The translations under genes were made by a program, and so were the position numbers. Below the pieces are notes generated by a model, which had not been told where the DNA came from, did not search any database, and saw only the letters and a list, made by a program, of their open reading frames with translations. DNA of 64,000 nucleotides from Shewanella pneumatophori. Its GTDB lineage: Bacteria; Pseudomonadota; Gammaproteobacteria; Enterobacterales; Shewanellaceae. This document shows positions 27,497 through 35,762 of this stretch, one piece after another. Positions within the stretch are counted from its first letter, which is position 1. Each line of letters starts with the position of its first letter. The stretch lies in assembly GCF_023283895.1 (NCBI RefSeq), contig NZ_JAKILB010000002.1, forward strand, positions 434,001 to 498,000. Direction: 5' to 3'.

Positions 27497-27760
27497 ATGT
27501 GGCCTAAATCTCTGACTGCCTTTTTTGGTGGTTTACTACTGTCCGTCAGTATGATGTTGAGTCTGTATTTATTGTTACCAATAGCAATAGATATCAAATT
27601 GCTGGTGGGATTATTGGCAGGTTTTAGCATCTGGGTCGCAGCCATGGTTTATTACTATAGCTTCAATAGCGCTAAAACCAGTGCTTTGGCTTGTGGCAAA
27701 TTCTTACTGCTTTCTGTGGCAGTGAACTTCCTTCTTTATTGGTACCAGTCGCTCCTATGA
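27497..27760 (+). CDS. DUF3649-like small membrane protein
   Basis: 87 residues with three predicted membrane segments (FFGGLLLSVSMMLSLYLLLP; LLVGLLAGFSIWVAAMVYYYSF; FLLLSVAVNFLLYWY). Size and operon position fit the DUF3649 proteins that sit between DUF3325 and PepSY genes, but I see no diagnostic motif. Its stop codon overlaps the PepSY start as ATGA (27757-27760), so translation is coupled. Confidence 0.65.
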   Translation: MWPKSLTAFFGGLLLSVSMMLSLYLLLPIAIDIKLLVGLLAGFSIWVAAMVYYYSFNSAKTSALACGKFLLLSVAVNFLLYWYQSLL

Positions 27761-29361
27761 ATACTCAACCTATGTACGCTACTACAAGTAGAAATCCGCG
27801 AAGTCAGTGGGTTAAAAATCTAACGGAATCTCATAGCTGGATAGGGGTGATCATTTCACCTCTGCTGTTTGTTATCTTTTGGGCTGGTGCTGTTACGCTG
27901 TTTTATGAAGAAGTGAAGCAGTGGGCTATTGTGCCGCAGTTTCCAGTAGCAATAGAGCAAACAAAAATGCCATTACAGCAGATAGTCGAAGATAAGCTGG
28001 CACAGCATGATTTTGATTATGAAGAGCACCTTATGGTGCAAATGCCATCTGAACATGACCCTTACTATAAAGTGTTCTTAGATCTCGTTCGTGAAGAGGG
28101 CATGGAAGATGAACATGGTGAAGTGGTGTCTTTGCTCATCGACCCAAATACTGGCGCTAGTGTGGCCAATAGAGATGACTTTTTTCTTGGTGATTTTATC
28201 TACCGGTTACATTACGACTTAAATTTGCCTGGTGGGACTTACTTAATTGGCATCATTAGCTTGTTCTTCTTTTTTGCTTTGGTGTCAGGTGTGTTTATTC
28301 ACGCCAAAAAGTTATTTAAACACTTTTTCTTATATCGCAATGATAAAAACCGTCGTGACCAGTTACTGGATTTACACAATGTCGTAGGCGTGATGACGCT
28401 GCCATTTACTCTAATGTATGCATTAAGTGGCTTAGTGTTTAATTTAGCCATTGTTTACCAAATTGCCTTTGTGGTGTTTATCTACCAAGGCGATCAAGAC
28501 ACATTATTTAAAGACGCAGGTTTTACCTTATTTGATGAGCCTAGAATCGAGCAAAGCATTGATATGAGTAATGCATATACGATTATTGAGCAAGCACGTC
28601 AGCAGCCTGATTTCTATTTAAGAAATGTTATCTTTTATAACTACGGTGATGAGTCAGCGATTATCCAATTACGCGGTAATGATTTAGCGAATTTTTCGCA
28701 GAAAGATGAGTTCTTTTATCGAGTAAATACAGGTGAATTACTCAATAAAACCGACATTGAAAACTACAATGTATTTCGTAAAGGTCGCGAGATTATTGCG
28801 ACCCTACATTTTGGCGATTTTGCCGGTGTAGATGTGCGTATTTTGTATTTTATTCTCTCGGTTGCCATCTGTGCGATGATCGTTATTGGCAATATGTTGT
28901 GGCTTGATAAGCGTACCTTGCAGCAAAATGTATCGCCTCGCAACATAAGTATTGTAAGGGGATTAACCTTAGGTGGTTGCGGTGGTTTAATTGTTGCTAC
29001 AACCGTGGCTTTCTTTGTTGAGCGTGTGCTGCCCGCAGGTATGCAAGCGCGAGCGGATTACTTAATTGCCAGCTTTATACTCACTTTAGCGATGGCAATT
29101 GTGTTGAGTTATAGCATTAGCAATAAACGACGCTACTTAACTCAAATGATAATGCTGAGCTGCTTAGTGTTAACCGCAACAATAGCGGCGGATTGGTACT
29201 TGTTTGCCAGTGAAATCATTCAGCTTACTCGGCAAGGTTTTTATGGCATTGTTGGCGTTGAAATAGGTATGCTGTTAATGATCATTAGTGGGCTATACAT
29301 TGTGCGAAAGCTTAGTCATTTGCCATCGCAGCAATCACTTAGCTTGCAGCCGGTTAGTTAA
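27757..29361 (+). CDS. PepSY-domain inner-membrane protein (putative iron-siderophore reductase type)
   Basis: A 534-residue membrane protein of the PepSY_TM family. ESHSWIGVIISPLLFVIFWAG is the first membrane segment, and a periplasmic PepSY region follows. The motif FLGDFIYRLHYDLNLPGGTYLIG comes next, then further segments with HNVVGVMTLPFTLMYALSG and an extra C-terminal set of four helices ending near residue 520. Conserved His residues in LHYDL and LHNVVG could bind haem, as proposed for related ferric reductases. The ATG at 27757 overlaps the previous stop; a start at 27691 would overlap that gene by 70 bp and is less likely. Confidence 0.85.
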   Translation: MNTQPMYATTSRNPRSQWVKNLTESHSWIGVIISPLLFVIFWAGAVTLFYEEVKQWAIVPQFPVAIEQTKMPLQQIVEDKLAQHDFDYEEHLMVQMPSEHDPYYKVFLDLVREEGMEDEHGEVVSLLIDPNTGASVANRDDFFLGDFIYRLHYDLNLPGGTYLIGIISLFFFFALVSGVFIHAKKLFKHFFLYRNDKNRRDQLLDLHNVVGVMTLPFTLMYALSGLVFNLAIVYQIAFVVFIYQGDQDTLFKDAGFTLFDEPRIEQSIDMSNAYTIIEQARQQPDFYLRNVIFYNYGDESAIIQLRGNDLANFSQKDEFFYRVNTGELLNKTDIENYNVFRKGREIIATLHFGDFAGVDVRILYFILSVAICAMIVIGNMLWLDKRTLQQNVSPRNISIVRGLTLGGCGGLIVATTVAFFVERVLPAGMQARADYLIASFILTLAMAIVLSYSISNKRRYLTQMIMLSCLVLTATIAADWYLFASEIIQLTRQGFYGIVGVEIGMLLMIISGLYIVRKLSHLPSQQSLSLQPVS

Positions 29362-29719
29362 CACAAGTTATTAGTAAACATAAAAAAATGCAGCTTAGGG
29401 CTGCATTTTTTTATCAAGTGTGGTGTTTAGGCTAATTTAAACAATACATGCAACGCTAGCTTGTTGTTAACGCTCGGGTTTCAAAGTGACTAAAATTATT
29501 TTATTTTGTGGTTATTTTTTTATATTCCAATTTCAAATTATGGTGTAAATTAGCTTAACCATATCTAGTACAACTTGTATTGATAGATAGATGCCATTGT
29601 TGGTTTGCTCATAACCTGAACTAAGCCTGTTGTGTTATTTATTTTGAATACTCTACACCTCCCCAAGCCACCATCTGGCCCAAGATCTTTAGAGCATTCC
29701 GTTTTATAAAGAGATCCCA
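29362..29719. other. Intergenic region before the ATP-grasp gene
   Basis: 358 bp: a terminator at 29382-29412, then AT-rich sequence expected to hold the promoter of the ATP-grasp/QEGLA operon. No gene supported. Confidence 0.4.
29382..29412 (+). terminator. Terminator of the DUF3325-PepSY operon
   Basis: AAAAAAATGCAGC-TTAGG-GCTGCATTTTTTT hairpin. Confidence 0.88.
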
Positions 29720-30757
29720 TTGAATATTTTATTTTTGATGTACCCGTGGTCGATGATCGTACCTGAAACCGACACCACACTGCGGTTAATCCATGAATGC
29801 GTGTCAAGGGGGCATACTGTTGCAGTAGCAACTACTAGCAATTTGACCATGCGCGACTCTGAAGCCAGTGCATTTTGCCAAGTGTTTAATAAAGAGCAGG
29901 CAACCCCGAGTAATATCGTTTCTTTTTATAAAAAAGCTCAGTTTAAAAAGCTGCAATTACCCTTGGCAGGCTTTGATAGCATCTTTATGCGAGCCAGCCC
30001 ACCGCTTGACCCTATTGCACTAAACTTCTTAGATTCAGTGCGTGATGAAGTGTTCATCATGAACGATATTGACGGCCTGCGTATTGCTAACAATAAACTT
30101 TATACCGCGTCATTTGACGACCCAAACAATACTTTTATTCCCTCTACTCATGTGTCGAAAACACCTGAATATTTAGAGCAAGTGTTACGCGAGTCTAAAA
30201 CTGACAAGATGATCATGAAGCCGCTCGACGGCTTTGGTGGTCAAGGCGTTATTTTGGTAGAAAAAGCGGCGCAAAAGAGTTTTCATTCATTGCTGCAGTT
30301 TTACATCAACAGTGGCAAAGGTGGCAATTACGTTATTCTGCAAGAATATGTTGAAGGCGCAGACGAAGGCGACGTACGAATTTTGATGTTAAATGGTGAG
30401 CCAATTGGCGCCATGAAACGAGTACCAGCAGCGGGAGAAGTCCGCTCAAATATTCATGCTGGTGGCAGCGTGGTAAAGCACGTGCTAACCAAAAAAGAGA
30501 AAGAACTGTGTAAACATATTGGCCCTAAGCTAGTACGTGACGGTTTGTTCTTTGTCGGTATTGATGTAATCAATGAAAAGTTGATTGAAGTAAACGTGCA
30601 AAGCCCTGGCGGTATTATGCGGATCAATAAATTAAACAACGTGAAATTACAGCGTAAAGTTATCGATTTTATTGAAAGCGTAATTCAAGCCAAAGAAGCG
30701 TTAAGCACAAGAAAAACAGAATTTAGAAAGGCGATTGAAGATGCTCAAGTTATCTGA
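29720..30757 (+). CDS. GshB-like ATP-grasp ligase
   Basis: A 345-residue ATP-grasp enzyme resembling glutathione synthetase. The N-terminal Rossmann-like domain starts MNILFLMYPWSMIVPETDTT. The ATP-grasp parts include IMKPLDGFGGQGVILVEK (glycine-rich loop) and LQEYVEGADEGDVRILMLNG. The metal-binding end is FFVGIDVINEKLIEVNVQSPGG. It should join a carboxylate to an amine through an acyl-phosphate. I do not call it gshB, because the housekeeping gene normally lies elsewhere and this copy overlaps a peptidase-like gene by 17 bases. That pairing is recurrent for QEGLA-type proteins. Substrate unknown. Confidence 0.82.
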   Translation: MNILFLMYPWSMIVPETDTTLRLIHECVSRGHTVAVATTSNLTMRDSEASAFCQVFNKEQATPSNIVSFYKKAQFKKLQLPLAGFDSIFMRASPPLDPIALNFLDSVRDEVFIMNDIDGLRIANNKLYTASFDDPNNTFIPSTHVSKTPEYLEQVLRESKTDKMIMKPLDGFGGQGVILVEKAAQKSFHSLLQFYINSGKGGNYVILQEYVEGADEGDVRILMLNGEPIGAMKRVPAAGEVRSNIHAGGSVVKHVLTKKEKELCKHIGPKLVRDGLFFVGIDVINEKLIEVNVQSPGGIMRINKLNNVKLQRKVIDFIESVIQAKEALSTRKTEFRKAIEDAQVI

Positions 30758-32720
30758 AAAAGAATGTATTGCACTAATAAATAAAGGCGAGTGCTTCCAC
30801 GCAGAAGTCGAAGCGGGCGCATTTACCGTAAAAATCGATGAGTACTCACCATTTGTGTGTACCGCTATTCATAATGGCCATCGCCTGCGTGAAGACTTGC
30901 AAAATAACTGCCGCTTAACAGATGAAGAGCGTCGTTTTGCTGAAGCGCCATATACCGCAGACATGCTGTCATCATTCCCTATTGTATTGACGGGTAATGA
31001 CTCACGTTTTGAATATGACTTAAACCGACCTAAAGCGCATTCAACCCATTACAAAACGGCGTGGAAAAAGCCATTAACCACTAAGCAACGTAATGAAAGC
31101 CATGCGAAGCATCAGTCTTTTTATAACGTACTGAGCGCTTTAGTTGCGCGTTTAGAAAAGCAGTTTAAAAATAGCATCGTATTTGATGTGCACTCATTTA
31201 ACTATCAGCAGATTGAAGCTGACACGCCAACCTTCAATATTGGCACTAGTCAGATAGATATCGAGCGCTGGGGCACCACCTGCCAGAACTTTGAAAAACA
31301 GCTTAATAAAATTGAGCTGCCAAACATTGCTGTGCGCGCGGCACGTGATGAAGTGTTTCAAGGTCGCGGTTATTTAATTGCCCACGTTAACGCCCATTTT
31401 GACCACACTTTAGTCTTACCACTTGAAGTGAAAAAAGTGTTTATGGACGAAACCACCGGCGAGCTATATCCACTGGTGTTAGAAGAGCTAAAAGGCGGCG
31501 TGAAACAAGCTATTTCTGAGTCTGCCGCTTACTTTATGCGCCGCTTTGGTAAGCGTAAATCAGTGCGTAATGTCGATCTACTGTCATCGACTTTACCGTC
31601 TGAAATTTTATCGCTAGATAAGAGCTTGTATAAGCTTGCTAGCAATGTCGCCACACTGAAGTATATCAACCCAGTTAATATCGCCAGTGAGCGTAAAAAG
31701 TTCTTAGCCCGCAAAGGTGCAGTAGCACCAGAGTTTAGCTATAAGCAGCTAAACATTAATCCATATCAATTCCGCGAGCAGCTTTATAAGCTGCCAGTGT
31801 CGAATATTATGGATGCCGATATTCAGCAACTTTATCGCCATGTGATTGATAACCTCGCGACTAAAATTGACCTACTTTGCTCGATAGGTACTGATGAGTT
31901 TGTTTACAACTCATTGAAATATTATGGCCAGCCAGACAAAGAAGATATTGCCAACGCTGAATTTTTGCTGCGTGCGCCAGCCATTGAGGGTGATGACGAA
32001 GAGCCTATCTATGATGCAGCTTATGCGGTTAAGTCATTCCAAAAGTATGCCGATGACTGGGGCCTAAAGTGTAAAGTTGAAAAGTCATCGCGCATCGTAG
32101 CTAAGGCGATGGTTAATAGTGCTCGTGGTAGCTTGATGATTAACAAAGATGCCATGTTCACTAGCAAAGAGTTGGTGGCTTTTGCTTACCATGAGCTAGG
32201 CGTGCACATGCTAACAACCGTCAATGCCCGTAGCCAAAAGCTACGAGTGATGTCACTTGGCTTAGTGGGCAATACCCACACCCAAGAAGGGGTGGCGATT
32301 TACAGTGAATACTGTTCAGGTAACTTGACCCTAAACCGTTTAAAAATTCTAGCAATGCGAGTGATCGCGGTTAATTTAATGCTAGAGCAGCGTGACTTCT
32401 CGATGACATTTGAGACCTTAAAGCGCGAATATGGCCAAACGACCGAACAAGCCTTTACCTTAACCACTCGTGTGTATCGTGGCGGCGGTTTCACTAAAGA
32501 CTTCCTGTACTTAAAAGGCTTTAGAGACATAGTTAATTTAAGCAAAACCACGCCGCTAGATAACTTATTGGCAGGTAAAGCAGGCATATTAGACATGCCA
32601 ATTGTCAGTGAAATGGTCGAGCGTAATATGTTAGAGCGTCCAGTACCGTTATTTGAGCTTAAACATAAATCAACACCAGAAACTGCGGTGATTGATTATC
32701 TTATTTCGGCGATTCGATAA
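30741..32720 (+). CDS. N-formylglutamate amidohydrolase domain fused to DUF1704 (QEGLA) metallopeptidase-like domain
   Basis: A 659-residue two-domain protein. The N-terminal ~300 residues resemble the N-formylglutamate amidohydrolase fold (DEYSPFVCTAIHNGHRL, FDVHSFN, AHVNAHFDHTLVLPLEVKK). The C-terminal ~330 residues are DUF1704, annotated in bacteria as flavohemoglobin-expression-modulating QEGLA motif. Here HELGVH (H484-H489) and QEGVA (Q515-A519) are visible. The HExxxH pattern matches the catalytic site of the related eukaryotic tubulin tyrosine carboxypeptidase MATCAP, so peptidase activity is plausible. The ATG at 30741 follows AAAGG; a TTG at 30735 is less likely. It overlaps the ATP-grasp gene. 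Confidence 0.85.
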   Translation: MLKLSEKECIALINKGECFHAEVEAGAFTVKIDEYSPFVCTAIHNGHRLREDLQNNCRLTDEERRFAEAPYTADMLSSFPIVLTGNDSRFEYDLNRPKAHSTHYKTAWKKPLTTKQRNESHAKHQSFYNVLSALVARLEKQFKNSIVFDVHSFNYQQIEADTPTFNIGTSQIDIERWGTTCQNFEKQLNKIELPNIAVRAARDEVFQGRGYLIAHVNAHFDHTLVLPLEVKKVFMDETTGELYPLVLEELKGGVKQAISESAAYFMRRFGKRKSVRNVDLLSSTLPSEILSLDKSLYKLASNVATLKYINPVNIASERKKFLARKGAVAPEFSYKQLNINPYQFREQLYKLPVSNIMDADIQQLYRHVIDNLATKIDLLCSIGTDEFVYNSLKYYGQPDKEDIANAEFLLRAPAIEGDDEEPIYDAAYAVKSFQKYADDWGLKCKVEKSSRIVAKAMVNSARGSLMINKDAMFTSKELVAFAYHELGVHMLTTVNARSQKLRVMSLGLVGNTHTQEGVAIYSEYCSGNLTLNRLKILAMRVIAVNLMLEQRDFSMTFETLKREYGQTTEQAFTLTTRVYRGGGFTKDFLYLKGFRDIVNLSKTTPLDNLLAGKAGILDMPIVSEMVERNMLERPVPLFELKHKSTPETAVIDYLISAIR

Positions 32721-32739
32721 GCTGCAATAAGCAAACAAT

Positions 32740-32777
32740 AAAAGCGCCTTATTCTTAACGGAATAAGGCGCTTTTTT
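32740..32777 (+). terminator. Terminator of the ATP-grasp/QEGLA operon
   Basis: A 15-bp stem (AAAAGCGCCTTATTC / GAATAAGGCGCTTTT) with a 6-base loop, then TT. Confidence 0.92.
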
Positions 32778-32895
32778 ATGTCTTTTATTAGCTTACAAGC
32801 TTTATCGTGGTAGATTAATTGAACAGTCTAGGAAGTCATTACATAAATAACTAAGCCAAAAATGAATAGGCTATTTGAGCTGGGGAGATAAGCAG

Positions 32896-33972
32896 ATGAT
32901 AAGGATTAAGCGAATCACTTTAATGACCTTGAGTATGTTGGTCTTAAGTAATGCTAACGCATTTGAGGCCGAAAAAGTGGCATCAGATCTGAACATCCCT
33001 TGGGGGCTAGCTTATGTGGACGACAACACTATGCTGGTAAGCGAAAGGTCTGGGCTAATTAAGCAAGTGAATCTTAAAACCGGTAGCCAGCAAGTCATTG
33101 CCAAGCCTGATAATGTTTGGGCACAAGGGCAAGGCGGTTTACTGGATATTGCCCTATCGCCTTTTGCCGCCAATACCCTTTACCTAACCTATAGCAAAGA
33201 TATAGAAGGTGAGGGCGCAACAACGCTGGCATCTGCCACTTATCAAAACGGTAAGCTATCTAACTGGCAAGACATTTTTGTTTCCAACTCTCGCTCAGAC
33301 ACAGGTAGACACTTTGGTAGCCGGATTACGTTTGATGACAACAGTTTATACTTTTCCATTGGTGACCGTGGTGTGCGCGACAATGGCCAAGATACACTTA
33401 CCCATGCCGGTGCTATTTTACGCTTAAATCCAGATGGCAGCGTACCAAGTGATAATCCATTTATCGCAGACAAAGCGGTTTTAGATGAGATCTGGAGCTA
33501 TGGTCACCGTAACCCACAAGGCCTAGTTTATGATGTGCAAAGCAAAAAGCTGTGGTCAATTGAGCACGGGCCACGCGGTGGCGATGAAATTAACCTAATT
33601 AAAGCTGGTGCAAATTACGGCTGGCCAATTACCTCACACGGTAAAGAGTATTGGGGACCAATCAGTGTTGGCGACGGTAAAGTAAAAGAGGGGATTGAGC
33701 CGCCAGTTAAAGTCTATATCCCGTCAATCGCGCCGGGCAGTTTAGTCTTGTATCGCGGTGATAAATTTCTAGAGCTTAATGGTAAGTTACTCGCGGGCGC
33801 ATTAAAGCTGACTCACATTAATGTGGTCACTGTTTCTGATGCAGGAAAAGCGATTGATGAGCAGCGCATAATGGCCAAACTTGGAGAGCGCATTCGCGAT
33901 ATCGAGGTCTCTCCAAAAGGTGATATCTATTTCAGTACCGACAGCGGTAACCTTTATCGGCTTAAGCGGTAA
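32896..33972 (+). CDS. PQQ-dependent soluble aldose sugar dehydrogenase (YliI/Asd type)
   Basis: A 358-residue periplasmic protein. A signal peptide (MTLSMLVLSNANA) is followed by a six-bladed beta-propeller of the PQQ glucose/sorbosone dehydrogenase family. Motifs visible are LNIPWGLAYVDDNTMLVSER, DTGRHFGSRITFD, SYGHRNPQGLVYD and EHGPRGGDEINLI, containing the His and Arg residues that bind PQQ and calcium. It oxidises aldose sugars in the periplasm, provided PQQ is available; no pqq genes are in the window. The ATG at 32896 has GGGGAG about 9 bases upstream; a TTG at 32875 is possible but less likely. Confidence 0.9.
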   Translation: MIRIKRITLMTLSMLVLSNANAFEAEKVASDLNIPWGLAYVDDNTMLVSERSGLIKQVNLKTGSQQVIAKPDNVWAQGQGGLLDIALSPFAANTLYLTYSKDIEGEGATTLASATYQNGKLSNWQDIFVSNSRSDTGRHFGSRITFDDNSLYFSIGDRGVRDNGQDTLTHAGAILRLNPDGSVPSDNPFIADKAVLDEIWSYGHRNPQGLVYDVQSKKLWSIEHGPRGGDEINLIKAGANYGWPITSHGKEYWGPISVGDGKVKEGIEPPVKVYIPSIAPGSLVLYRGDKFLELNGKLLAGALKLTHINVVTVSDAGKAIDEQRIMAKLGERIRDIEVSPKGDIYFSTDSGNLYRLKR

Positions 33973-33984
33973 AAATAGTTTCGA

Positions 33985-34199
33985 GGTCCTAGGAAGAGAA
34001 GGTTCTAGGACCTAGGAAAAGCGAAGACGTCAAGAGCCGAACGGTCAGCGGTCTTAAGAATGTGACTGCGTCACTCACGGAACGCTGCGCTTACGGAAAA
34101 GCGGGGGAAGGCAAAGGCCGGAAAGGCAATGGTGGCGCTATTCGCTGTTGACTTTTCTAGCAGGGCGAAGCCCGCCCTCGTAGCAAAGCGCCCTAGGAA
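33985..34199. repeat. GC-rich intergenic hairpin element (REP/MITE-like)
   Basis: About 215 bp, visibly richer in G+C than its surroundings, without an open frame of note. It begins with GTCCTAG-N12-CTAGGAC, contains GGGCGAAGCCC followed by GCCCTC, and ends with CCCTAGGAATTAGG, so CCTAGG palindromes lie near both ends. It looks like a dispersed intergenic repeat or small non-autonomous element. It abuts the outermost ppiC 3'-end copy. Confidence 0.55.
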
Positions 34200-34340
34200 T
34201 TAGGTTCTATAAAGGATCTTTATCACATGCCAACCGAACTTAGTCTTAACCAAGTGTGGCGTGATTAACTCACCCGTAAAACAAACCTTATCGAATTCTT
34301 GTGGGTATACCCATTTGGCCTTTCAATATAATTAAACCTA
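34200..34340 (-). pseudogene. Outer duplicated copy of the ppiC 3' end
   Basis: Read on the minus strand, 34316-34200 repeats the last ~34 codons of ppiC in frame (TTC GAT AAG through to LYRT and TAA). Its terminal codons (ATC CTT TAT AGA ACC TAA) differ from the neighbouring copies (GTT TTA TAT CGC ACT TAG). These are synonymous except for one conservative Val-to-Ile change. The upstream part is frameshifted and includes the palindrome GGTATACC. There is no start codon or 5' half. Confidence 0.8.
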
Positions 34341-34478
34341 AGTGCGATATAAAACCTTTATCACATGCCAACCGAACTTAGTCTTAACCAAGTGTGGCGT
34401 GATTAACTCACCCGTAAAACAAACCTTATCAAATTCTTGTGGGTATACCCATTTGGCCTTTCAATATAATTAAACCTA
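34338..34478 (-). pseudogene. Inner duplicated copy of the ppiC 3' end
   Basis: A second 138-bp-period copy directly after the ppiC stop. Its last ~34 codons encode the same residues as ppiC, but with different synonymous codons at several places (for example ACG for ACA, CAC for CAT, TTG for TTA, GTT for GTC, AAG for AAA, ACT for ACC, GTG for GTA, ATA for ATT). It is nearly identical to the outer copy except in its last five codons and stop. Confidence 0.82.
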
Positions 34479-34754
34479 AGTGCGATATAAAACCTTAATT
34501 ACATGCCAACCGAACTTGGTTTTGACTAAATGTGGTGTGATTAACTCACCCGTAAAACAAACCTTATCAAATTGTGGCACCATCTGGCCTTTCTTAAATT
34601 CGCCTAAACTGCCACCTTTCTTACCTGATGGACAAGTTGAGTGCTTTTTAGCAAGTACGTCGAACTTGGCGCCTTTATTCAGTTGCTTGATGATATCTTC
34701 AGCCAGTGTTTGGTGCTTAACTAATATGTGTAATGCTGCTGCGGTGCGCGCCAT
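34476..34754 (-). CDS. ppiC: Peptidyl-prolyl cis-trans isomerase C (parvulin)
   Basis: A 92-residue single-domain parvulin: [20 protein letters not shown] at the start, then [31 protein letters not shown] and [12 protein letters not shown]. It has no signal peptide, so it is cytoplasmic and accelerates prolyl isomerisation during folding. Length and motifs match E. coli PpiC (93 residues). Downstream on the same strand, two partial copies of its 3' end follow in tandem, so its present last codons may have been acquired by recombination. Confidence 0.95.
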   Translation of the reverse strand: MARTAAALHILVKHQTLAEDIIKQLNKGAKFDVLAKKHSTCPSGKKGGSLGEFKKGQMVPQFDKVCFTGELITPHLVKTKFGWHVIKVLYRT

Positions 34755-34925
34755 GGTGGAACCTAATATGCTTGAAACTAATTGCCAGCATTATAACGGT
34801 TATGGCTATTGGCAAGCTAGTCTATGAGCTATTGATATCTAAATTAGCCATTTAACTTTATAATCGAGACTCTTATATAGGTTTAATCTGATTGACGTTA
34901 ATTCAAATAATAGAGGCGGGTTGAA

Positions 34926-35705
34926 GTGTTAAAAAGTAAAAGTTACCGCCGCATCGGCCCCGATTATCGCTTTGATGAACAAGTCAGCTTTGTTGATATC
35001 AAGCAGGTATTTGGTCTTGGGCATATACGCTTGGGCAAATGGGTTGAAAACGAAGAGCGCGATAAAGCTGCAAATCTGATTTTTGACTCATTAGCCGATT
35101 TAGCTTTTATTTTAAAACTACCGCCTAAAGCTCTGGGGCTGCGCGAAACCCTAAACCTTGCCTTTGGCAGTGGCGGCCAAAAAGGTGTGCAAGCCCATTA
35201 TGCACCCCATAAACGTGAATTAGCTTTAGCCAAAAATGCTGGCGCTGGCGCGTTAGCCCATGAGTTTTGGCATGCGTTTGATCACTACATTGCGCCTAAG
35301 TCTTACCGTACTTCGCCTAATGGTATTTCCTTTGCTAGTCATAGCTGGCTAGCAGATGTAAAACCAATTAAGCATCCATTAAATCAACGCTTAGAGCGAG
35401 TTTTTGAAGTGGCATTGCTCAATGAAAACGGTGAAGATGGCCATGATTATGTCAACCGAGCAATCGCTTTGGATAAACAACATAATAGCCAATACTTTTC
35501 GCGGCCAACTGAGTTAATGGCGCGGGCGTTTGAGTCGTGTATCGAGTCTTATAACGATATCACTAACCCTTATTTGGTTGATGAAACCTTAAAGTCACCA
35601 CTATTTGATGCAGGCGGATACCCAACTCTAGAGCATAGAGAGCAGATATTTGAGGCCTTGATAAACTATTTTGAGCCTCTTGGCGATGCGCTTGGGCGAG
35701 AGTAG
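34926..35705 (+). CDS. CLCA_X / LPD1-type putative zinc metalloprotein
   Basis: 259 residues. The N-terminal part has FVDIKQVFGLGHIRLGKWVENEERDKAANL, typical of the large-polyvalent-protein domain 1 (LPD1), which is also found as stand-alone CLCA_X proteins. A zinc-peptidase-like helix AHEFWHAFDHY (H112, E113, H116) follows, and PTELMARAFESCIE further on may supply a third ligand. LPD1 domains otherwise occur in very large phage and plasmid proteins. Role here unknown; no signal peptide. It starts with GTG at 34926, preceded by a GAGGCGGG stretch. Confidence 0.8.
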   Translation: MLKSKSYRRIGPDYRFDEQVSFVDIKQVFGLGHIRLGKWVENEERDKAANLIFDSLADLAFILKLPPKALGLRETLNLAFGSGGQKGVQAHYAPHKRELALAKNAGAGALAHEFWHAFDHYIAPKSYRTSPNGISFASHSWLADVKPIKHPLNQRLERVFEVALLNENGEDGHDYVNRAIALDKQHNSQYFSRPTELMARAFESCIESYNDITNPYLVDETLKSPLFDAGGYPTLEHREQIFEALINYFEPLGDALGRE

Positions 35706-35714
35706 AAAGTTAAA

Positions 35715-35740
35715 AAAAAGCCCGCATATGCGGGCTTTTT
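35715..35740. terminator. Bidirectional terminator between converging genes
   Basis: GCCCGC-ATAT-GCGGGC core flanked by A and T runs, serving both the CLCA_X gene and pyrC. Confidence 0.9.
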
Positions 35741-35762
35741 AGTTAATACAGGTCTTCAACGC

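Noticed and set aside
29720..30757. Housekeeping glutathione synthetase gshB
   Set aside because: The fold is GshB-like, but the gene overlaps a DUF1704 fusion gene and lacks the usual gshB surroundings, so a paralogue is more likely.
34480..34827. A 115-codon frame opposite ppiC
   Set aside because: Antisense to ppiC, with no ribosome binding site and no recognisable domain.
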